DNA of 64,000 nt from Streptosporangium sp040640155 (GTDB taxonomy: Bacteria; Actinomycetota; Actinomycetes; Streptosporangiales; Streptosporangiaceae), in assembly GCF_040640155.1 (NCBI RefSeq), contig NZ_JBFABE010000026.1:1-64000 (forward strand), given 5' to 3'. The notes beneath the pieces were generated by a model. It was given only the letters and a program-made list of their open reading frames with translations. It had not been told where the DNA came from and did not search any database. Both the position numbers and the translations under genes were made by a program. Shown here piece by piece: positions 42,325-51,385 of the stretch; position 1 is the first letter of the stretch, and each line of letters starts with the position of its first letter.

Positions 42325-42969
42325 GTGGCACATTACTTCGAGGAGCGCCCCGAGGCCGCCGGTCGTCCCGGATCGGTCACGCTCGTGCTCCCCGACCTTC
42401 ACCTGAAGCTGGAGACCGACAGCGGCGTGTTCTCCGCCGAACGCGTCGACCAGGGCACGCGGATCCTGCTGGAGAGCGTTCCCCCGCCCCCGGCCCGGGG
42501 CGACCTGCTCGACCTGGGCTGCGGATACGGGCCGATCGCGCTGACGATGGCCTCGCGCGCCCCGGCCGCGACGGTCTGGGCGGTGGACGTCAACCGCCGG
42601 TCGGTGGAGCTGTGCGCCCGCAACGCCCGGACCGCCGGCCTTGACAAAGTAAGGTCAGTGCACGTCGACGAGGTGCCGCCGCGGGTGCGGTTCTCCGCCA
42701 TCTGGTCCAACCCGGCGATCCGGATCGGCAAGGCCGCGATGCACGAGATGCTGACCCGCTGGCTCTCCCGCCTCACCCCGGACGGGGTCGCCCACCTCGT
42801 GGTCCAGAAGCACCTGGGCTCGGACTCGCTGCAGCGCTGGCTGAACGAGCGCGGCTGGCCCGCCGAGCGGGTGGCCTCCCGCTCGTCGTACCGCGTCCTG
42901 CGGGTGGGGGCCGGGGCGGGAGGCCACCCCCGTGACGACGAACGACGAGGAACGGTGAACGACCGATGA
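42325..42969 (+). CDS. Class I SAM methyltransferase (RsmC-like)
   Basis: A 214-residue methyltransferase similar to 16S rRNA G1207 (RsmC) enzymes. It opens AHYFEERPEAAGRP, has the SAM motif LLDLGCGYGPIALTMA, and carries SNPAIRIGKAAMHEML where RsmC-type proteins usually have SNPP/SNPPI. The Pro-to-Ala change in that motif is notable. GTG 42325 start. Its stop overlaps the next gene (ATGA), so the two RNA-methylation genes are coupled. Confidence 0.85.
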   Translation: MAHYFEERPEAAGRPGSVTLVLPDLHLKLETDSGVFSAERVDQGTRILLESVPPPPARGDLLDLGCGYGPIALTMASRAPAATVWAVDVNRRSVELCARNARTAGLDKVRSVHVDEVPPRVRFSAIWSNPAIRIGKAAMHEMLTRWLSRLTPDGVAHLVVQKHLGSDSLQRWLNERGWPAERVASRSSYRVLRVGAGAGGHPRDDERRGTVNDR

Positions 42970-43523
42970 CGGCGAACCCGCGCAGGCAGCTGCGCCCGAC
43001 CGATGTCAAGCGCCTCAACCGCGGCTGGCGCAGGAACACCGAGGGACGGCTGGCGCTGATCGTGGAGTCGGTGACCGGCCCGTTCAACATCGGCTCCATC
43101 TTCCGCACGGCCGCGGCCTTCGGCGTGGAGCGGATCTGGCTGGCGGGCAACGCCACCCCGCCCACCAATCCCAAGGCGCAGAAGACCGCGCTGGGCACCG
43201 ACCGGCTGGTGGCCTGGGAGGAGCCGGTCCCGGTGCCGGAGGCCGTGCGGGCCGCCAAGGCGGACGGGTTCACCGTGGTCGCGGTGGAGCTGACCGGCGA
43301 CGCGGTCCCGCTGTCCGAGGCCAGGCTCGGCGGCGACGTCTGCCTGGTGGTCGGCAGCGAGGACCACGGCTGCTCCCCCGCGTTGCTGGAGGCCGCCGAC
43401 GGCGTCTGCTACATCCCGCAGGTCGGCCGGGTCGGCTCGTTCAACGTCGCGGTCGCGGCGGCGATCGCGGTGGCGGAGGTCCGCCGCCAGGAGTGGGCGG
43501 GCAAGGCGGCGCCCGGGGAGTGA
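42966..43523 (+). CDS. TrmH/SpoU-family RNA methyltransferase
   Basis: A 185-residue SPOUT methyltransferase. Motif 1 is PFNIGSIFRTAAAFG, motif 2 is LVVGSEDHGCS, and motif 3 is IPQVGRVGSFNVAVAAAIA, forming the trefoil-knot SAM site. It probably acts on tRNA or rRNA ribose 2'-O; the exact target cannot be told. It overlaps the RsmC-like gene by four nt. Confidence 0.92.
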   Translation: MTANPRRQLRPTDVKRLNRGWRRNTEGRLALIVESVTGPFNIGSIFRTAAAFGVERIWLAGNATPPTNPKAQKTALGTDRLVAWEEPVPVPEAVRAAKADGFTVVAVELTGDAVPLSEARLGGDVCLVVGSEDHGCSPALLEAADGVCYIPQVGRVGSFNVAVAAAIAVAEVRRQEWAGKAAPGE

Positions 43524-43562
43524 CGCTCTCCCCCGCCGGGCCGCGGCCCCGGTCGTGACCGC

Positions 43563-45347
43563 TCAGCCGAGCGGGGGCCGGTCCTCGCCCGTACCGGAGC
43601 CGATGGCCGCGCGCCCGCCGGTCCCCTCCGTGCCGGGCGCCCCGGAGACGTACCTCTCCCCGGGAGGGTCGTGGCGCCCGTGCCCGTTGCCGGCGTGCCC
43701 GTTCGCCTCGTGCCCGTCGGCCCCGCCGTCCAGCGGGACCTTCTCGCCGCCGTAGGTCCTGCTCATCAGGGCGCGGAGCCTGGCGATCCGGCCGTGTCCC
43801 CGGCCGGACGGCACCCCGGTGCCGCCGGGGCCCTCGTCGTCCCCGGCCCCGTCGCCGGCGGCCCTGGTGCCGTCGGCGCCCTCGGAGACCCCGGCGAGCA
43901 TCGGGACCGGCTCCTTGCCCTTGATGTGGGCCTCGATGGCCTGGTTGGGCGGGACGTGCACCTCGACGTACTCGCCCGTGGACCGGCGCTGGATGACGCC
44001 CGTCTCCACGCCGTGCCCCAGGCTCGCCGCGTCCCTGCGCTGCAGGCCCAGGCAGATGCGGTAGGTGACGTAGTAGGCCAGGACGGGCCCGGCGAAGACC
44101 AGCCCCCGGCCGATGACGATCATCGTGTTCAGCGAGAGGCGGAAGTAGGCGGAGATCACGTCGTTGGAGGCCATCAGCCACAGGACGCCGTAGAAGGTGA
44201 TCGCCGACATGCCGATCGCGGTGCGGTGCGGGTTGTCGCGGGGACGCTCGGCGATGTGGTGCTCGCGGCTGTCGCCGGTGACCCAGCGTTCGGCGTAGGG
44301 GTAGAGCGCCAGGCCCGCCAGGATGACGCCGATCGGGGCGAGCGCCGGGAGGATCACGCTCATCGGCAGCGTGAAGCCCAGGACGTTGATCTCCCAGCCG
44401 GGCGTCAGGCGGAGCGACCCGTCGAGGAACGCCAGGTAGAAGTCGGGCTGGGACCCGGCGCCGATGGCGGAGGGGGTGTAGGGACCGAACAGCCACACCG
44501 GGTTGATCTGGGCGAAGGTGCCCAGCAGCGCGATGATCCCGAAGGTGAACATGAAGTACGCGCCCGACTTGCCGAGGAACGACGGGTGGAACGGTCCGCC
44601 CACCACGTTGTCGTTGGTCCGGCCCTTGCCCGACATCTGGGTGTGCTTGAGCACCCAGGTCAGCATCATGTGCGCGGTGATCAGCGCCAGCAGGACGCCC
44701 GGCAGGAGCAGGATGTGGATCGTGTAGAACCGGCCGATGACGTCGTCCCCGGGATACTCGCCGCCGATCAGGAAGAACGTGAGCCAGGTGCCGACCAGCG
44801 GCAGCGACTGCGCCACGCCCGCGGTGATCCGCAGGCCCGCTCCCGACAGCAGGTCGTCCAGCAGGGAGTAGCCGGTCAGGCCCTCGAACAGCGACAGCGC
44901 CAGCAGCGCCACCCCGATCAGCCAGTTGATCTCGCGCGGCTTGCGGTAGGCGCCGGTGAAGAAGACCCGGAGCATGTGGATCATCATGCCGCCGATGAAC
45001 AGCAGGGCCGCCCAGTGGTGCATCTGGCGCATCAGCAGGCCGCCGCGCACGTTGAAGCTGATCTCCAGCGACGAGGCGTACGCCTCGGACATCATGACGC
45101 CCCGCAGCGGCTCGTAGGCCCCCTGGTAGGGGATCTCCAGCATGCTGGCCTTGAAGAAGAGCGTCAGGAACGTGCCGGTCAGCAGCAGGATGACGAACGA
45201 GTAGAGCGGGATCTCCCCGAGCAGGAACGACCAGTGGTCGGGGAAGACCTTGCGGATGTTCCGCTTGACGAAGTTGCCCGCGCCGAGGCGGTCGTCGAGG
45301 TAGCCCGCCGTGCTCTCCAGCCTCGTCCGGTCGTGTGCTCTGCTCAT
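43563..45347 (-). CDS. Cytochrome b subunit of the bc1 complex, orphan copy
   Basis: A 594-residue polytopic protein of the QcrB family. Heme-ligating histidines lie in MHHWAALLFIGGMMIHML and ITAHMMLTWVLKHTQ; EIPLYSFVILLLTGTFLTL and the GWEINVLGFTLP region also fit. It has the long actinobacterial C-terminal extension, here Gly/Asp-rich. No qcrA or qcrC is adjacent, so this looks like a second or relocated copy. It is divergent from a GDPD gene. Confidence 0.92.
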   Translation of the reverse strand: MSRAHDRTRLESTAGYLDDRLGAGNFVKRNIRKVFPDHWSFLLGEIPLYSFVILLLTGTFLTLFFKASMLEIPYQGAYEPLRGVMMSEAYASSLEISFNVRGGLLMRQMHHWAALLFIGGMMIHMLRVFFTGAYRKPREINWLIGVALLALSLFEGLTGYSLLDDLLSGAGLRITAGVAQSLPLVGTWLTFFLIGGEYPGDDVIGRFYTIHILLLPGVLLALITAHMMLTWVLKHTQMSGKGRTNDNVVGGPFHPSFLGKSGAYFMFTFGIIALLGTFAQINPVWLFGPYTPSAIGAGSQPDFYLAFLDGSLRLTPGWEINVLGFTLPMSVILPALAPIGVILAGLALYPYAERWVTGDSREHHIAERPRDNPHRTAIGMSAITFYGVLWLMASNDVISAYFRLSLNTMIVIGRGLVFAGPVLAYYVTYRICLGLQRRDAASLGHGVETGVIQRRSTGEYVEVHVPPNQAIEAHIKGKEPVPMLAGVSEGADGTRAAGDGAGDDEGPGGTGVPSGRGHGRIARLRALMSRTYGGEKVPLDGGADGHEANGHAGNGHGRHDPPGERYVSGAPGTEGTGGRAAIGSGTGEDRPPLG

Positions 45348-45575
45348 GCGTGGTCTCCGTTCCCACGGATCCCGGCCCCGGCGTCGTCACGCCCCCGGAA
45401 AACCGCACCGGCCCCACGGCGGAGCCCGCCGTGGACGCCCAGGTCCCCTCATTCATTCCCGGCCCCGGCCAGGCAGGGGCAAAGGGAACGTCCAGGTCGG
45501 GTTTCGGAGCTTGTGACCCAAACGTTCACCCGGGCGCGATGACGCGCCCGGCCCGCAGGGGGCATACTCCTGCAC

Positions 45576-46373
45576 GTGCAGCGCCGTTACGCCTTCCTCG
45601 ACCACCCCGGCCCGCTGGCGTTCGCCCACCGGGGCGGGGCCTCAGAGGGCAGGGAGAACACCTTCGCCGCCTTCGAGCGCGCCGTCGGGCTGGGTTACAC
45701 GTACCTGGAGACCGACGCGCACGCCACCGCCGACGGGGTGCTCCTGGCCTTCCACGACCACACCCTGGACCGGGTGACCGACCGCCGGGGCCGGATCGCC
45801 GAGCTGCCGTACCGGCTGGTGCGCCAGGCGCGGATCGGCGGCGTGGACGAGATCCCCCTGATGGAGGACCTGCTGGGCGCCTGGCCCGAGGCGCGCTTCA
45901 ACATCGACGTCAAGGAGGCGGCGGCCATCGCCCCGCTCGCCGAGGCGATCCGCCGGACCTCCTCCCACGACCGGATCTGCCTGACCTCCTTCTCCGAGGA
46001 GCGGCTCCAGCGGGCCCGCGCCGCGGTCGGCCGCGACGTGTGCTCCGCGCTGGGGCCCCGGGGCGTGACCACCCTGCGCGCCGCCGCCACCACCTCCGGG
46101 TACGGCCGCCTGCTCGCCCGCCTGGCCCGCGCCGGGATGCCGTGCGCGCAGGTCCCGGTGGGTTTCCGCGGCCTGCGGATCACCACGCCCGCCCTGGTCC
46201 GCACGGCGCACGCGCTCGGCATGCAGGTCCACGTGTGGACCGTCAACGACACCGCGGTGATGCGGCGCCTGCTCGACCTGGGCGTGGACGGCCTGATGAC
46301 CGACAACATCTCCGGGCTGCGCGACGTGCTGGTCTCCCGCGGCCAGTGGCACCCCGGCCGCCTCGCCGCGTGA
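45576..46373 (+). CDS. Glycerophosphodiester phosphodiesterase
   Basis: A 265-residue TIM-barrel phosphodiesterase. The first active-site His and Arg are in FAHRGGASEGRENTF, the metal Glu/Asp in ETDAHATADG, and the second His in FHDHTLDRVT. HVWTVNDTAVMRRLLDLGVD and GLMTDNIS close the barrel. It hydrolyses glycerophosphodiesters to glycerol-3-phosphate. There is no signal peptide, so it is cytosolic. GTG 45576 start. Confidence 0.92.
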   Translation: MQRRYAFLDHPGPLAFAHRGGASEGRENTFAAFERAVGLGYTYLETDAHATADGVLLAFHDHTLDRVTDRRGRIAELPYRLVRQARIGGVDEIPLMEDLLGAWPEARFNIDVKEAAAIAPLAEAIRRTSSHDRICLTSFSEERLQRARAAVGRDVCSALGPRGVTTLRAAATTSGYGRLLARLARAGMPCAQVPVGFRGLRITTPALVRTAHALGMQVHVWTVNDTAVMRRLLDLGVDGLMTDNISGLRDVLVSRGQWHPGRLAA

Positions 46374-46475
46374 ACGGCCCCCGCCCCCGGGCTTCCCGTG
46401 CCCCCGTGTCCCCGTCCGTCCCGCTCCTTCGATGACCCCCGTCCCGTCCCCCCGCCAGCGAACCGAGGACCCCCC

Positions 46476-47837
46476 ATGACCTCAGCACAGGCCGTCGAGG
46501 AGAGCCCGGCCTCCCGCCTCCGGGAGCAGCGCGGCTGGTACTTCTACGACTGGGCGAACTCCGCCTTCCCGACCACCGTCCTGACGGTCTTCCTGGGCCC
46601 GTACCTGACGACGATCGCCGAGACCGCCGCCTCCGCCCAGGGGCGCGCGTACGTCGACGTGCTCGGGTTCGACGTGCGGCCCAGCGCCTACTACTCCTTC
46701 GTGGTGGGGGTCGCGGCGATCCTGCAGATCATCCTGATGCCGATCGTGGGCGCGCTGGCCGACCACACCGGCCGCAAGAAGGAACTGCTGGCCCTGTTCG
46801 CCTATCTCGGCGCCGGTGCCACCCTGTGCTTCTGGTTCGTCGCCGGCGGGCGCTACCTGCTGGGCGGCGCGCTGTTCCTCGTCTCCAGCGTCGCCTTCGC
46901 CGCCGCGTTCGTGATCTACAACTCGTTCCTGCCGGAGATCGCCACGGCCGACGAGCGCGACAGGGTCTCCGCCCAGGGGTGGGGGTTCGGCTACCTCGGC
47001 GGCGGCCTGCTGCTCGCCGTCCACCTCGGGCTCTTCCTCTACCACGAGTCCTTCGGCGTCACCGAGGGCGACGCCGTGCGCATCGCCCTGGCGTCGGCGG
47101 GGCTGTGGTGGGGCGGGTTCACGGTCATCCCACTGCTGCGGCTGCGCAACCGGCACGCCGCGCCCTCCGGTGCCGAGACGGCCGGCCGGGCCGTGACCGG
47201 CAGCCTCCGCCAGCTGGGCCGCACGATCAGGGAGCTGCGGCGCTACCCGCTGACGCTGGGCTTCCTGGTCGCCTACCTGATCTACAACGACGGCGTGCAG
47301 ACCGTCATCTCCTTCTCGGCCACCTACGCCGACAAGGAGCTCGGGCTGGACCAGAAGACGCGGATCACGGCGATCCTGATGGTGCAGTTCGTGGCGTTCT
47401 TCGGGGCGCTGCTGCTGGGCCGGCTGGCCGCCTCCTACGGGGCCAAGCGGGTCGTGATGGTGGCGCTGGTGGCCTGGATCGCCGTGGTGGCCGTGGCCTA
47501 CTTCCTGCCCCGGGGGTCGGCGGCGGCGTTCTACGGGCTCGGCTTCGCCATCGCGATCGTGATGGGCGGCACGCAGGCCCTGTCGCGGTCGCTGTTCTCC
47601 CATGTGATCCCCAGGGGCAAGGAGGCGGAGTACTACAGCCTGTACGAGATCAGCGACAAGGGGGCGACGTTCCTCGGCTCGTTCACCCTCGGGCTGGCGC
47701 TCCAGCTGACCGACAGCTACCGCCTGGGAATCATCTCTTTGGTGATCTTCTTCGTGCTCGGCCTGGTGCTGCTCGCCCTCATCGACCTGCCCAAGGCCAT
47801 CAGGGCCGCCGGGAACCAGGTGCCGGAACGCATCTGA
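46476..47837 (+). CDS. MFS transporter of the UMF1/Atg22-like family
   Basis: A 453-residue, roughly 12-helix transporter. GWYFYDWANSAFPTTVLTVF near the start and the loops ADHTGRKKE, YNSFLPEIATADERDRVSAQ and GWGFGYLGGG identify the UMF1 group (vacuole-effluxer-like). Substrates are uncertain; amino acids have been suggested for related proteins. ATG 46476 lies nine nt after GAGGA. The gene is single and ends ~145 nt before rbpA. Confidence 0.9.
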   Translation: MTSAQAVEESPASRLREQRGWYFYDWANSAFPTTVLTVFLGPYLTTIAETAASAQGRAYVDVLGFDVRPSAYYSFVVGVAAILQIILMPIVGALADHTGRKKELLALFAYLGAGATLCFWFVAGGRYLLGGALFLVSSVAFAAAFVIYNSFLPEIATADERDRVSAQGWGFGYLGGGLLLAVHLGLFLYHESFGVTEGDAVRIALASAGLWWGGFTVIPLLRLRNRHAAPSGAETAGRAVTGSLRQLGRTIRELRRYPLTLGFLVAYLIYNDGVQTVISFSATYADKELGLDQKTRITAILMVQFVAFFGALLLGRLAASYGAKRVVMVALVAWIAVVAVAYFLPRGSAAAFYGLGFAIAIVMGGTQALSRSLFSHVIPRGKEAEYYSLYEISDKGATFLGSFTLGLALQLTDSYRLGIISLVIFFVLGLVLLALIDLPKAIRAAGNQVPERI

Positions 47838-47904
47838 GAACGCCCTCCTGAGGGGGCCCTCCGCAGACCGGGTCAAGAACGTGCGATTGGATCACCCCGT
47901 CTGT

Positions 47905-47931
47905 GGGAATCCACACACGGTACCAAGCGTT
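47905..47931 (+). promoter_or_regulatory. Sigma-R-type promoter of rbpA
   Basis: GGGAAT (47905-47910), an 18-base spacer and GTT (47929-47931) fit the streptomycete sigma-R consensus GGAAT-N18/19-GTT. It lies ~50 nt upstream of the RbpA start. rbpA is a known sigma-R target in Streptomyces. Confidence 0.75.
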
Positions 47932-47983
47932 GTACGCCGTGGGAGACGAACCCCTACGACGGGGCCCTCAGGAGGCATTCAGA

Positions 47984-48328
47984 ATGGGCGAGCGTGCGCT
48001 ACGCGGGACCCGGCTCGGAGCGACCAGCTACGAGAACGACCGCAACACCGATCTGGCTCCGCGCCAGGAGGTGTCCTACACCTGCCCGAAGGGCCATCGA
48101 TTCGACGTCCCGCTCGCCGCCGAGGCTGAGATTCCGGCGACCTGGGAGTGCCGCATGTGCGGCGCGACCGCCCTGCGGGTGGACGGCGAACTGCCGGAGG
48201 CCAAGAAGGCCAAGCCCCCGCGGACGCACTGGGACATGCTGCTGGAGCGCCGCACGATCGAGGATTTGGAAGAGGTGCTCAACGAGCGCCTGGCGATCCT
48301 GCGCGCACAGCGCCGCAAGAGCGCCTGA
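47984..48328 (+). CDS. rbpA: RNA polymerase-binding protein RbpA
   Basis: A 114-residue protein that stabilises the RNA polymerase-sigma complex. Zinc-type ligands C34, H38, C56 and C59 are in SYTCPKGHRF and WECRMCG. The C-terminal sigma-interacting helix spans RTHWDMLLERRTIEDLEEVL. ATG 47984 follows GGAGG (47971). It sits behind a sigma-R-type promoter and ahead of a strong terminator. RbpA is linked to rifampicin tolerance, and an HelD-like helicase lies ~11 kb away. Confidence 0.97.
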   Translation: MGERALRGTRLGATSYENDRNTDLAPRQEVSYTCPKGHRFDVPLAAEAEIPATWECRMCGATALRVDGELPEAKKAKPPRTHWDMLLERRTIEDLEEVLNERLAILRAQRRKSA

Positions 48329-48354
48329 CGACCCGGCGAGCCCGGAGAGTCTCG

Positions 48355-48387
48355 AAGGACCCCCGCCCCTCCCGGGCGGGGGTCCTT
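48355..48387 (+). terminator. Intrinsic terminator after rbpA
   Basis: AAGGACCCCCGCCC pairs with GGGCGGGGGTCCTT around a short C/T-rich loop, a near-perfect 14-bp GC stem, followed by a modest CGTTTCC tail. Confidence 0.85.
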
Positions 48388-48521
48388 CGTTTCCACGGGA
48401 CGGACACCCCTGCCGCGCGAACGAGGTGCTCCGCCGGCACGGCCGGAGGGGCGGGACGGCCCCGTCCGGTGGCGCGGAATTGGCTCTTAAACCGGTCCAT
48501 CCTGTCCTCTAGGGTCTCCTC

Positions 48522-49352
48522 ATGACCATTCCGATCAACGACGAGACCGGCGGCACCGACCCGGTGACGGCCGTGAAGAGGGTTTCGGAGAACGCCACCG
48601 CGCTGCGCGCGTTGCACGTGCCGGGCCGCCCGCTGGTGGTGCCCAACGTCTGGGACGCGGCCTCGGCCCGCGCCGTCGAGGCCGCGGGCTTCCCGGTGAT
48701 CGCCACGGGCAGCGCGGCGATCGCCCCGGTGCTCGGGTACGACGACGGCGAGCGGACGCCCGTCGAGGAGATGCTGGCCGCCGTCGCCAGGATCAGCCGG
48801 TCGGTGCCCCTGCCCGTCACCGCCGACATGGAGCGCGGCTACCGGCTGGAGCCCGCCGAGCTGGTCGGGCGCCTGGCCGCCGCCGGGGCCTCCGGCTGCA
48901 ACCTGGAGGACTCCGACCCCCGCACCGGGGCGCCGGTCGACGCCGACGAGCAGGCCGATCTCCTGCGCGCGGTCCGGGCCGCGGCCGAGGGCGCCGGAAC
49001 GGACCTGGTGATCAACGCGCGGGTCGACGTCTTCATGAACGGCACCGGGAGCGCCGAGGAGCGGCTGGCCGAGGCGGTACGGCGGGGCCGCCTCTACCTG
49101 GAGGCCGGCGCCGACTGCGTCTACCCGATCTTCGCGGCGGAGGCCGGGGTCGTCCGTGAGCTGACCGGCCGGATCGACGGCCCGGTCAACATCCTGTTCC
49201 GTCCCGGCACGCCGTCGCTCGCCGAGCTGGCGGACCTCGGGGTGGCCCGGGTGAGTTTCGGTCACGGCCTGCACCGTGCCGTGTCCGCGTACGCGGCCCG
49301 GATGTTCGCGGCGATCCGGGACGGCGAGAGCCCCTACCCGCCCGCCCCCTGA
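48522..49352 (+). CDS. Isocitrate lyase/PEP mutase-family protein
   Basis: A 276-residue TIM barrel of the ICL/PEP mutase superfamily. LVVPNVWDAASARAVEAAGF, TADMERGYRLEPAELVG, AGASGCNLEDSDPRT and VINARVDVFM are family landmarks. Members include methylisocitrate lyase and carboxyphosphonoenolpyruvate mutase-like enzymes; the exact activity is unclear. Single gene downstream of the rbpA terminator. Confidence 0.88.
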   Translation: MTIPINDETGGTDPVTAVKRVSENATALRALHVPGRPLVVPNVWDAASARAVEAAGFPVIATGSAAIAPVLGYDDGERTPVEEMLAAVARISRSVPLPVTADMERGYRLEPAELVGRLAAAGASGCNLEDSDPRTGAPVDADEQADLLRAVRAAAEGAGTDLVINARVDVFMNGTGSAEERLAEAVRRGRLYLEAGADCVYPIFAAEAGVVRELTGRIDGPVNILFRPGTPSLAELADLGVARVSFGHGLHRAVSAYAARMFAAIRDGESPYPPAP

Positions 49353-49437
49353 GCAGGCGCGGGGGCACCCGTCCCGAGCACGCGCGAGAACGGCCGCCCC
49401 CGCCCGCCGGCCCCGTGGCCCACGCGCGGGGGCGCCC

Positions 49438-50787
49438 CTACACGTGCAGCCTGTCCTGGGACCCTCCGCGCCACTCCACCAGCAGCACCGTGGCGTCGTC
49501 CTGGAGCATGCCGTCGTGGTACTTGAGGATGCTGCGCACCAGGCGGCGCAGGGTCTCGGGCACGGGCAGGCCGTCGGCGTTGTAGCGGATGATGAAGTCG
49601 ATGAAACGCTCCAGGCCGAACTCCTCGCCCTCCCGGTTGCGGGCCTCGGTCATGCCGTCGGTGTAGATCAGGACGCGGTCGCCGGGCTCCAGCTGCTCCT
49701 TGCACTGGGTCACGGGCAGGTCCAGGTCCAGGCCCACCGGGTGGGCGGGCTGGCAGTGCAGGGTGGTGACCCAGCGCCCGTTCCTGATCACCACCGGCGG
49801 GTGGTGGCCCCGGTTGACCCAGGTGAACACGCCGGTACGCAGGTTCAGGTTGGCCAGGATGGCGGTGGCGAACCGGTTGGCCGGGCCGAACTCGTTCACC
49901 AGGACCTTCTCGATCCCCACGCTGACCTCGATCAGGTCGGCCCCCTGGCGGCGGTGGTTGCGGCAGGCGGCCACCGCGAGGTTGGCGGTCAGCCCCGCCG
50001 AGGCGTCGTGGCCCATCGCGTCGAAGACCGCCAGGTGGACGGTCTCCCCGGCCAGCGCGTAGTCGAAGGCGTCGCCGCCGAGCTCGTACGCCGGCTCCAG
50101 CGCGGCACCGATCACCACCGCGTCGTTGGCGAAGGTCGGCGCCGGCAGCAGGTTCCACTGCATCTCGGCGGCGACGTTCATCGGCCGGGTCCGCACCATC
50201 CGGGCGTAGGAGTCGCTGTTCTGGCGTTTGCTCGCCAGCAGCAGGGCGGTGATCGACGCCAGGTGCCGCATGTCCTCCTGGGCACGCTCGTCGCCGGGAC
50301 GGGCGCCGACGCGCAGCACCCCGAGACGTTCGGTGCCGTCCAGCAGCGGCACCCACCACCGGCTCCCCCCGCCCCCCGGGCCGGGACCGGGACCGGGAGC
50401 AGGGCCGGGAGCAGGGCCGGGACCGGAACCTGGAGCGGGGCCGGCCAGCACGCGCACCTCCTGGAAGGCCCGCCCCGCCAGCGTCCCGTCGATCCTCAGC
50501 TCGGCCGCCTCCGGCTCGGCGTCGTCGTCGGCGGCGAGCCCCTTGCCCGTCACCAGCCGGAGCACTTCCTGCTGGAGGTCGGCCAGGTAGATCAGCACGT
50601 CGTGCAGGCCGGCGTGGGCGGCGTGTTCCGCGACGAGGCCGGGAATCTGCTCCAGCGAGCTGAGGTGGCCGGCCTCGACCAGCCCGGCGAGCATCCTCGC
50701 CCGTCCCTCGAAGGGCCCGCCGGCCCCCCCGCTCCCCGGGCTCGTCACGGATCCGTCCGCTTCCGGCCGCCGAGCGTCATCACTCAT
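49438..50787 (-). CDS. SpoIIE/PP2C-type serine phosphatase, paralogue
   Basis: A ~449-residue paralogue of the phosphatase at 7617-8882: same N-terminal sensory region (VLIYLADLQQEVLRLVTG), then PP2C motifs LGGDAFDYAL, FDAMGHDASAG, IYTDGMTEARN and DDATVLLVEW. A Gly/Pro-rich insertion (about 50370-50460) lies between domains. ATG 50787 is chosen; an in-frame start 21 residues earlier is possible. It probably dephosphorylates an anti-anti-sigma factor; none is adjacent. Confidence 0.87.
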   Translation of the reverse strand: MSDDARRPEADGSVTSPGSGGAGGPFEGRARMLAGLVEAGHLSSLEQIPGLVAEHAAHAGLHDVLIYLADLQQEVLRLVTGKGLAADDDAEPEAAELRIDGTLAGRAFQEVRVLAGPAPGSGPGPAPGPAPGPGPGPGGGGSRWWVPLLDGTERLGVLRVGARPGDERAQEDMRHLASITALLLASKRQNSDSYARMVRTRPMNVAAEMQWNLLPAPTFANDAVVIGAALEPAYELGGDAFDYALAGETVHLAVFDAMGHDASAGLTANLAVAACRNHRRQGADLIEVSVGIEKVLVNEFGPANRFATAILANLNLRTGVFTWVNRGHHPPVVIRNGRWVTTLHCQPAHPVGLDLDLPVTQCKEQLEPGDRVLIYTDGMTEARNREGEEFGLERFIDFIIRYNADGLPVPETLRRLVRSILKYHDGMLQDDATVLLVEWRGGSQDRLHV

Positions 50788-50881
50788 CACCGTCCGACAG
50801 TACTCGTCGCGGCTCACCGCCCGACAGCCTTCCCCGTGCCCGGTGTGCACACGCCCGGCCGGGCGGCCGGGCGGCGGGCGG

Positions 50882-51139
50882 TCACCACCGGTCGGCGGAC
50901 AGTTCGACGCCCTCCACCCGGTCGTAGATCACCACCCCGTCCGTCAGCCTGACCACGCGCACCCTGCGGGCGAGTCCCGCGGTCTCCAGCTCGCGGGCCG
51001 AGCGCACCGCGTACTGCGGGAAACGGTAGCGGTCACGGGTGGCACCGGGTGGGTCGTCGCGCTCGCAGACCACCTCGTAGCGGTCCTCCGGCCAGATCGG
51101 AGGCAGCGCCTCCAGGCCTCGATCGGCGGGCGGTGCCAT
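50882..51139 (-). CDS. Hypothetical 85-residue protein
   Basis: It has a strong ribosome site (AAGGAGG, 8-nt spacing) and ordinary composition: MAPPADRGLEALPPIWPEDR, RYRFPQYAVRSARELETAGL, VRLTDGVVIYDRV. The beta-strand pattern is unknown and no family is recognised. It is probably a real small gene, positioned between the paralogous phosphatase and the MHYT protein. Confidence 0.6.
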   Translation of the reverse strand: MAPPADRGLEALPPIWPEDRYEVVCERDDPPGATRDRYRFPQYAVRSARELETAGLARRVRVVRLTDGVVIYDRVEGVELSADRW

Positions 51140-51385
51140 CGGGCCCGCCTCCTTCCTATGGATCTCACGTGACGTGAACGGAACGTACTCGAAGTGATCG
51201 GTTAAGACATTCGCAATAACCCCATTATGGCCTTTGGGAACGGGACAACTGTAAGGTGAGCACCCCTCGCAGTGATTGACCGCTCAGTCGATCGCGGGCG
51301 GGTGACCTCCATCACCGTCATGAGATCCGGTCGCGCCGGGCCGCCGATGGCACGTTCCATCCCTCCGTTTCACCAGGAGCACGTC

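Noticed and set aside
49276..50952. 558-codon plus-strand frame
   Set aside because: Antisense of the SpoIIE-type phosphatase; low complexity and no motif.
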